Source: Bacteroidota bacterium (lineage in GTDB: Bacteria > Bacteroidota > Bacteroidia > Bacteroidales > Paludibacteraceae). From it: a DNA stretch of 9,577 bases. A program made the translations under genes and the position numbers. Below, piece by piece: positions 6,030-9,577 of the stretch; positions within the stretch are counted from its first letter, which is position 1, and every line of letters starts with the position of its first letter. Below the pieces are notes generated by a model. That model was not told where the DNA came from. It saw only the letters and a program-made list of their open reading frames with translations, and made no database searches. Location: NCBI GenBank assembly GCA_021804525.1, contig JAJZHJ010000024.1, forward strand, positions 1 through 9,577. Reading direction: 5' to 3'.

Positions 6030-6974
6030 TTACTTGTTTGTCTGTTTCTTGCGATGCAGGTAGTTGGATGCCGCCAAAGCAGCTACTGTACCTTCGCCCA
6101 CAGACGTGGTTACTTGTCGGTATCGTTTTGCAATGCAATCGCCGGCAGCAAAAACACCTGGAAGATTTGTTTCCAAATCACTGTTTACGACAATTTCGCC
6201 CCATTCATTAAGCGTAACAACGTCTTTCAAACTCTCTGTGTTTGCAACATACCCAATGAAAATGAATACACCATCGGTCTTGAAAGGTGTGATCGCGTTG
6301 GTTTTCAAATTGAGAACATCTACACGCTCCAGATTCTCTTCACCATAAAATGCCGCGATGGTCGATTCCATGATAAAGTGTATCTTCGGATGGTTTTTTG
6401 CTTCTTCGATAGCATGTTCAAATGCTTGAAAGTGATCGAACTGATGAACGATGGTAACTTTAGTTGCGTATTTGGTGAGCGATACTGCTTCTTCGAGAGC
6501 AGAGTTTCCACCTCCGACAACTACAATCTCTTTATCCGTAAAGAAATCGCCATCGCACGTAGCACAATACGAAATGCCACGTCCTTTGAATTTTGCTTCG
6601 CCGGGGACTCCCAATGTGCGTGGTCTTCCGCCGGGAGTCAATATGACGGCATCACTGCTGAAGGTTTGTCCATCAGTAAGGGTGATTGTTTTAGTATCAC
6701 CTTCAATATCCATCGAGGCAATGTTGATATTGGAAACTAGGTCACATCCAAAACTTTTAGCCTGTTTCTTCATGATGTTTGCCAACTGAAACCCGTTGAT
6801 GCTTTCCACGCCCGGATAGTTTGCAATTTCATGCGTAAGAATCATTTGGCCACCAATGGTTCCTTCGTTCAGAATAAGCGTTTTCACGCGTGCCCTCGAC
6901 AAATAAATACCTGCTGTCAGTCCGGCAGGGCCACCACCGACAACAATGGCATCATACTGTTTTGTTTCGTTCAT
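6030..6974 (-). CDS. trxB: Thioredoxin-reductase-like flavoprotein with altered pyridine-nucleotide site
   Basis: This 314-residue protein has the normal length and layout of low-molecular-weight thioredoxin reductases. FAD motif GGGPAG is at 13-18, the redox pair CATC at 137-140, a second Rossmann motif GGGNSALEEA at 154-163, and the C-terminal FAD segment GVFAAGDC at 273-280. It should transfer electrons through FAD to thioredoxin, here most likely the membrane-anchored one encoded 21 bases downstream. The stretch that normally reads HRRDxFRA and binds the 2'-phosphate of NADPH reads HQFDHFQA (177-184), with all the arginines lost. This suggests NADH or another electron donor; that is inference. 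It starts 6 bases after the thioredoxin-like gene, so the operon arrangement is tight. A close alternative is a thioredoxin-reductase paralogue acting on another disulfide substrate. Confidence 0.93.
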   Translation of the reverse strand: MNETKQYDAIVVGGGPAGLTAGIYLSRARVKTLILNEGTIGGQMILTHEIANYPGVESINGFQLANIMKKQAKSFGCDLVSNINIASMDIEGDTKTITLTDGQTFSSDAVILTPGGRPRTLGVPGEAKFKGRGISYCATCDGDFFTDKEIVVVGGGNSALEEAVSLTKYATKVTIVHQFDHFQAFEHAIEEAKNHPKIHFIMESTIAAFYGEENLERVDVLNLKTNAITPFKTDGVFIFIGYVANTESLKDVVTLNEWGEIVVNSDLETNLPGVFAAGDCIAKRYRQVTTSVGEGTVAALAASNYLHRKKQTNK

Positions 6975-6980
6975 CGTTTC

Positions 6981-7334
6981 TTATTTTGCAGGCGCTCCGA
7001 ATTCAGCATCTAAAATCGTTGTGACTTGTTGTTTGTTTTGAATACTTGAGGTGGCTTTTACCACTTTCCCATTCTTGTAATAAATGGTGAAAGGAATACC
7101 CATAAAGCCTCTAACTTCAGGTAAACGACGAATCACCACAGCTTCGGGATTGTCAAATTCCATATCGAAAAATTGTACGTGCTTGTAGGTGTCTTCGAGT
7201 TCTTCGGCAATGCCATAAACAGGAATACACATGGGTCCCATGCGGCCACAGATAACCATGACGTTTTCGTTTTCGCTAATAATTTTTTCAAGCTGAGCGC
7301 CTGATTCAACGTGTTTTAAATTTGTGTACAACAT
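6981..7334 (-). CDS. Thioredoxin-fold protein lacking the CxxC active site
   Basis: This 117-residue protein has a thioredoxin-like profile: a beta strand VMVIC, the active-site helix region, a strand VQFFDMEFDN, and the cis-proline loop GFMGIPFTIYYKNGKVV. Where thioredoxin has WCGPC it reads RMGPMCIPVY, so both catalytic cysteine positions appear to be Met. Cysteines lie nearby at C29 and C36, six residues apart. It is therefore unlikely to act as a normal dithiol oxidoreductase. It may act through single cysteines, bind a ligand, or serve as an adaptor. It lies between the OsmC gene (27-base gap) and the reductase gene (6-base gap), so it belongs to the thiol-redox operon. The fold is moderately secure; the function is unknown. 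Confidence 0.8.
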   Translation of the reverse strand: MLYTNLKHVESGAQLEKIISENENVMVICGRMGPMCIPVYGIAEELEDTYKHVQFFDMEFDNPEAVVIRRLPEVRGFMGIPFTIYYKNGKVVKATSSIQNKQQVTTILDAEFGAPAK

Positions 7335-7361
7335 AAAATTGAAATACTAAATTGGTTTTGT

Positions 7362-7778
7362 TTATTTGGTTATTTGAATTTCGTAAGTCAAAGTCATCGC
7401 TTTGCGATAGGCTTCTGAAACTCCGCAATATTTCTCTTGCGAAAGATCGACTGCTTTCTTTGCCTTTTCAGGATCAATGTCTTTCCCTTTCAGTTTGTAA
7501 ATGATGTGCATGGCCGTGTAATGTTTGGGATGCTCTTCCGTAATATCGGCAATGATTTCGATATCGAACGACTCGATTTCGATGCGCATCTTTTTCAAGA
7601 TGGAGACAACATCCATTCCCGTACAACCTGCCAACGAAGCAAGCATTAATTCTTTAGGACGTGGGCCGCTATCTTCGCCTCCAACAGCAGGCAACGCATC
7701 CATCACTACATGGTGCCCGCTTACTAATGCATCAAATTGCATGTTACCTTTCCAGGTGGTTGTGAGTGATTGTTTCAT
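7362..7778 (-). CDS. OsmC family protein
   Basis: This 138-residue protein is a complete OsmC/YhfA-type protein. It contains the family signature GPRPKELMLASLAGCTGMDV (38-57) with C52, and KYCGVSE with C118, the two cysteines expected at the dimer active site. OsmC and Ohr proteins reduce peroxides, especially organic hydroperoxides, with thiol cofactors; the YhfA-like subgroup is less well defined biochemically. It leads the operon that also encodes a thioredoxin, a reductase and a membrane ferredoxin, so the thioredoxin could be its reductant. The start follows an AT-rich leader without Shine-Dalgarno sequence, and a very good Bacteroidota promoter lies about 100 bases upstream. The family assignment is firm; the substrate is unknown. 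Confidence 0.94.
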   Translation of the reverse strand: MKQSLTTTWKGNMQFDALVSGHHVVMDALPAVGGEDSGPRPKELMLASLAGCTGMDVVSILKKMRIEIESFDIEIIADITEEHPKHYTAMHIIYKLKGKDIDPEKAKKAVDLSQEKYCGVSEAYRKAMTLTYEIQITK

Positions 7779-7876
7779 GAGTGTTTATTTTATTTTGTGT
7801 AGCTGTTATGGAATTGAGCCAAACCAGCGTTCTCTTTTGAAATGAATTCAGTGTTGGTCTGCTCTGCTTCCTGCTG

Positions 7877-7907
7877 CAAAGATAGACACCGAACAGCCCG
7901 AAACAAA
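7877..7907 (-). promoter_or_regulatory. Bacteroidota-type promoter of the OsmC operon
   Basis: On the minus strand TTTG (7907-7904) is followed after exactly 19 bases by TATCTTTG (7884-7877). This matches the primary sigma consensus TTTG and TAnnTTTG of Bacteroidota. Transcription would start near 7870, giving a leader of about 92 bases. Confidence 0.75.
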
Positions 7908-7938
7908 GGATTTGCCCTACTGATGTTTTAACCGCACA

Positions 7939-7954
7939 ATTGAGATAGCTCAAT
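7939..7954. promoter_or_regulatory. Crp/Fnr-like palindrome ATTGAG-N4-CTCAAT
   Basis: ATTGAGATAGCTCAAT is a perfect inverted repeat with the same 6-4-6 layout as the palindrome at 4251, and resembles the FNR box TTGAT-N4-ATCAA with one changed base per arm. Its centre lies about 41.5 bases upstream of the inferred start of the plus-strand transcript, the class II activator position. It is also 69.5 bases upstream of the last base of the OsmC -7 element. The second Crp/Fnr regulator is the likely ligand; binding is inferred. Confidence 0.6.
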
Positions 7955-7973
7955 GATTTTATTGATTTATGCC

Positions 7974-7981
7974 TATCTTTG
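7974..7981 (+). promoter_or_regulatory. Putative -7 element of the second Crp/Fnr gene
   Basis: TATCTTTG matches TAnnTTTG exactly. No good TTTG is found 19-21 bases upstream; instead the palindrome at 7939-7954 occupies the -41.5 position, so activation by a Crp/Fnr protein is plausible. The leader before 8149 would be about 160 bases. Confidence 0.5.
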
Positions 7982-8100
7982 TGTCTCTTTTGAAACGAGA
8001 ATGATCCAGATATTCATCATTCAAAATGAATATGTTAGCAATCATTTCAATTTGTACAAGATTGTAAATTGTGTTCGAAAAAAGAGTGTTTTCAACTTTG

Positions 8101-8129
8101 AATGGAGACTCTGCTTTAGCGGAGCCATT
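8101..8129 (+). promoter_or_regulatory. Bulged hairpin in the leader of the second Crp/Fnr gene
   Basis: AATGG (8101-8105) pairs with CCATT (8125-8129). After a 3-base AGA bulge, CTCTGC (8109-8114) pairs with GCGGAG (8119-8124), with one G-U pair and a TTTA loop. It ends 19 bases before the ATG at 8149. It is not followed by a T-run, so it is not an obvious terminator. A role in translation control is speculative. Confidence 0.35.
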
Positions 8130-8148
8130 ATGAAAAAATTGTAATCAA

Positions 8149-8844
8149 ATGAAACCATTAATAGAAACTGATCAGGAATTTATTTGCGATATACAAGCCC
8201 CGTGTTTTCAAATGCTTTCGGAAGAAGAAGCGGCATTAATTCGCGCCAGTAAAACGCAAGTCATGTTTCGCAAAGGCGAGAACCTGACAAAGCAAGGAAC
8301 GTTTGCATCATATGTTTTGTTCATCATGAGCGGATTGGTGAAACAGTATGTCGAAGGAGACAGTACTCATAACTACAACCTGCAACTCGTACAACCCAAT
8401 GAATTTCTTGGATTATCTGCCGTGTTTGGAGAGGCCATCTATCCTTATTCGGCTACGGCTTTAATGGAAACTCAGGTTTTTCTCATCGAGAAAGAAGCTC
8501 TCAGCAAAGTAGTACAACAAAACGGCATGTTTGCTTACACCATTATTAAACGTTATTGCGAACAAAATACCCGTTTCTACAGTGTGGTACGCAATTTGAT
8601 TTACAAACAGATGAACGGCCACATGGCCGATGCATTGCTTTACTTATCGTCCGAAAATTTTGCCGGATTGGAAGTAACTGCACTCCTTACGCGCAAAGAG
8701 ATTGCCGATTTTGCCGGCATTTCGACCGAAAGTGCCGTGAAGATCTTGAAAAGTTTTGAAAAAGAAGGTATTATTGCTCTGACCGATAAAATTGTCTCCA
8801 TTCTTCATCGTGATCGGCTGGAGGAGATCAGTAAACACGGTTGA
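8149..8844 (+). CDS. Crp/Fnr family transcriptional regulator (likely regulator of the thiol operon)
   Basis: This 231-residue protein has a cNMP-type sensory beta barrel (about 20-120; MFRKGENLTKQG, YVLFIMSGLVKQYVEGD), a dimer helix and a C-terminal winged helix-turn-helix (about 180-218). It has C13 and C19 near the N-terminus and a cysteine in the dimer helix. These could sense redox state but do not form the usual four-cysteine FNR set. The recognition helix STESAVKIL (192-200) has Thr in place of the CRP Arg180 equivalent and Lys in place of Arg185, so its DNA specificity should differ from the other regulator in this window. The palindrome upstream differs accordingly. It is divergent from the OsmC-thioredoxin operon and probably controls it. 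No Shine-Dalgarno sequence is visible at the chosen start, which is supported by family length. Confidence 0.92.
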   Translation: MKPLIETDQEFICDIQAPCFQMLSEEEAALIRASKTQVMFRKGENLTKQGTFASYVLFIMSGLVKQYVEGDSTHNYNLQLVQPNEFLGLSAVFGEAIYPYSATALMETQVFLIEKEALSKVVQQNGMFAYTIIKRYCEQNTRFYSVVRNLIYKQMNGHMADALLYLSSENFAGLEVTALLTRKEIADFAGISTESAVKILKSFEKEGIIALTDKIVSILHRDRLEEISKHG

Positions 8845-8857
8845 TTAAACCTTGTTT
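8833..8857 (+). terminator. Possible weak terminator after the second Crp/Fnr gene
   Basis: AAACA and TGTTT, then GGTT and AACC, form a 9-pair stem with one mismatch around a GATTA loop. It overlaps the stop codon and is followed by a pyrimidine-rich, T-rich stretch. It could end the plus-strand transcript before the convergent HxlR gene, but the stem is weak. Confidence 0.3.
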
Positions 8858-8904
8858 CCTTTTCTTCTTAATTTTCTGATTATTGACGTAGTCTGAGGCG
8901 TTTT

Positions 8905-9240
8905 TTATTTTGTTACTTCATCAAAATGCTCTATTGCCCAGTCGATTAGCATTTGTATGGCAGGTATCAAATTCTTCCCTGTTATGCTGAGCGAATATTC
9001 CACGCGGGGAGGAATCTCGGCATAGGCTTCCCGTATGATCAGATGATCTTCTTCCAAATGTTTTAATGTAACCGAAAGCATTTTCTGCGATATATCGGGA
9101 ATAGCATTCTTAATCTCATTATATCGCATTTTTCCATTCTTATCGATTTGTCGTAAGGTCAGTAGCGACCATTTATCGCTGAATCTGCTCAAAACATTCC
9201 TGACCGGACAGGAAGGATATCTCAAATCAAGTTCTTTCAT
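8905..9240 (-). CDS. HxlR family transcriptional regulator
   Basis: This 111-residue protein is a single winged helix-turn-helix domain of the HxlR/MarR-like type. It opens with the family signature CPVRNVLSRFSDKWSLLTLRQI, with Cys11, followed by RYNEIKNAIPDISQKMLSVTLKHLEEDHLI (recognition region about 39-68) and the wing PPRVEYSLSITGKNL. In characterised members such as YodB, HypR and QorR, a cysteine at this N-terminal position senses electrophiles or disulfide stress. Whether Cys11 does so here is inference. The gene is convergent with the second Crp/Fnr gene and divergent from an unseen gene beyond 9577, which is the usual place for its target. Its leader contains a long perfect hairpin. 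The length is normal for the family. Confidence 0.94.
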   Translation of the reverse strand: MKELDLRYPSCPVRNVLSRFSDKWSLLTLRQIDKNGKMRYNEIKNAIPDISQKMLSVTLKHLEEDHLIIREAYAEIPPRVEYSLSITGKNLIPAIQMLIDWAIEHFDEVTK

Positions 9241-9270
9241 GCGTAAATATTTTTTTTGTTTAAGGACGTA

Positions 9271-9303
9271 TGGAACTCGTCCCGATGTTCGGGACGAGTT
9301 TCA
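9271..9303. repeat. Long perfect hairpin in the HxlR leader
   Basis: AACTCGTCCCGA (9274-9285) and its exact complement (9289-9300) form a 12-pair stem with a 3-base loop. Three more pairs, one of them G-U, extend it to 9271-9303. No T-run follows on either strand within a few bases. It resembles short palindromic intergenic repeats built on CCCGA/TCGGG seen in many Bacteroidota, and may instead be a leader RNA structure. Confidence 0.7.
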
Positions 9304-9325
9304 CCTCTTTATCTTTTATCGGCTT

Positions 9326-9333
9326 CAAAAGTA
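9326..9333 (-). promoter_or_regulatory. Putative -7 element of the HxlR gene
   Basis: TACTTTTG on the minus strand matches TAnnTTTG and is identical to the element proposed for the sulfur operon. A -33 TTTG at proper distance is lacking. The transcript would begin near 9319 and carry the hairpin in its leader. Confidence 0.4.
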
Positions 9334-9443
9334 CAAAATATCTCCAAAAGAGAGTAATGTTCGTGTGAGGCCGTAACGCCTTATTTAAAATCATTAATTA
9401 CCACAAAAAATATTGTATGATAACTTATTGATAAAGAGTTTTT

Positions 9444-9469
9444 CTAACCTAAATGGTGCGTTACTAACC
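9444..9469 (+). repeat. CTAACC direct repeat, 20-base period, upstream of a promoter
   Basis: CTAACC occurs at 9444-9449 and 9464-9469, exactly 20 bases apart (about two helical turns). It ends 3 bases before the -33 element. TGGTGCG (9454-9460) and TGGGTGCG (9481-9488) form a second, imperfect pair. This could be the operator of the adjacent HxlR regulator. Confidence 0.4.
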
Positions 9470-9472
9470 ATG

Positions 9473-9503
9473 TTGCAAAATGGGTGCGGGTACTCTATTT
9501 TTG
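9473..9503 (+). promoter_or_regulatory. Bacteroidota-type promoter facing out of the window
   Basis: TTG (9473-9475) is followed after 20 bases by TATTTTTG (9496-9503), matching the Bacteroidota consensus. GTACT flanks the -7 element on both sides (9490-9494 and 9503-9507). It should drive a gene beyond 9577, likely under HxlR control. Confidence 0.6.
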
Positions 9504-9549
9504 TACTGTCTTTAGTGGCAAACAAAAGATATTCCTTTTATATAAGCTA

Positions 9550-9557
9550 TAACTTTG
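9550..9557 (+). promoter_or_regulatory. Possible second -7 element near the window edge
   Basis: TAACTTTG matches TAnnTTTG, but no -33 TTTG is found at the right distance. It may be a second start for the same unseen gene or a chance match. Confidence 0.25.
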
Positions 9558-9577
9558 TATTGTTGGAGAGACGTTAA

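Larger units (their letters stand above)
7779..8148. other. Divergent regulatory region between the OsmC operon and the second Crp/Fnr gene
   Basis: These 370 bases hold no convincing gene. They contain a promoter for each direction, a 16-base palindrome between them, a leader of about 160 bases on the plus strand and a bulged hairpin just before the Crp/Fnr start. An open frame of 63 codons across 7953-8144 begins upstream of the predicted plus-strand transcript and resembles no protein I know. Confidence 0.6.
9241..9577. other. Region upstream of the HxlR gene, up to the window edge
   Basis: No gene is supported in these 337 bases. They contain the HxlR leader with its hairpin, a -7 element for the HxlR gene, a divergent promoter with a 20-base-spaced direct repeat, and a second plus-strand -7 element. 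A plus-strand gene beginning beyond the window is likely. Confidence 0.6.

Noticed and set aside
6054..6740. 228-codon plus-strand open frame antisense to the reductase gene
   Set aside because: It lies wholly opposite a clear thioredoxin-reductase-like gene and its translation shows no family motif, so it is a shadow frame.
7953..8144. 63-codon plus-strand frame before the second Crp/Fnr gene
   Set aside because: It begins upstream of the predicted transcription start, has no ribosome binding site or recognisable domain, and covers a promoter region.
8885..8910. T-run after GAGGCG as a plus-strand terminator
   Set aside because: Only about three base pairs of stem can form before the T-run, so it is not a convincing intrinsic terminator.

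Overview
The window looks like chromosome of an anaerobic or microaerobic member of the Bacteroidota, probably Bacteroidales. Four things point there: repeated -7 elements of the form TAnnTTTG (one with a perfect TTTG 19 bases upstream), AT-rich leaders mostly without Shine-Dalgarno sequences, moderate A+T content, and Crp/Fnr regulators with the Cys-rich N-terminus common in that phylum. The genus cannot be fixed from sequence alone. I found no mobile elements, RNA genes or CRISPR arrays.

Region 1 (1-4087, minus strand) is a tight operon. In transcription order it encodes a DsrE2-type sulfur-relay protein, a TusA-family persulfide carrier, an MvhD/FlpD-like iron-sulfur protein, a complete HdrA/QmoA-like flavoprotein and a second HdrA/QmoB-like flavoprotein cut by the window edge. 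Gaps are 19, 3 and 2 bases, and the last junction is a 4-base ATGA overlap. This joins persulfide carriers to a heterodisulfide-reductase/Qmo-type electron-transfer module. No known terminal enzyme is visible in the window. The second HdrA-like protein has lost many of the usual iron-sulfur ligands.

Region 2 (4088-4992) is a divergent Crp/Fnr regulator gene. Between it and the sulfur operon lies a perfect TGTGAT-N4-ATCACA palindrome.

Region 3 (5001-7778, minus strand) is a thiol-redox operon: an OsmC-family protein, a thioredoxin-fold protein without CxxC, a thioredoxin-reductase-like flavoprotein, a membrane-anchored thioredoxin and a NapH-like membrane ferredoxin, ending in a strong intrinsic terminator. 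Its reductase lacks the usual 2'-phosphate-binding arginines, so NADPH may not be the donor.

Region 4 (7779-8844) holds a second divergent Crp/Fnr regulator. A different palindrome (ATTGAG-N4-CTCAAT) lies between it and the thiol operon, in almost the same geometry as at the first locus.

Region 5 (8845-9577) has an HxlR-family regulator with a conserved N-terminal cysteine. Upstream are a long perfect hairpin and a divergent Bacteroidota-type promoter with a 20-base direct repeat, probably serving a target gene just beyond the window.

Overall the segment reads as redox and sulfur housekeeping: two operons for moving sulfane sulfur, thiol equivalents and electrons, each flanked by its own Crp/Fnr regulator, plus a thiol-sensing type regulator. 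All functional statements are homology inference from reading the sequence.
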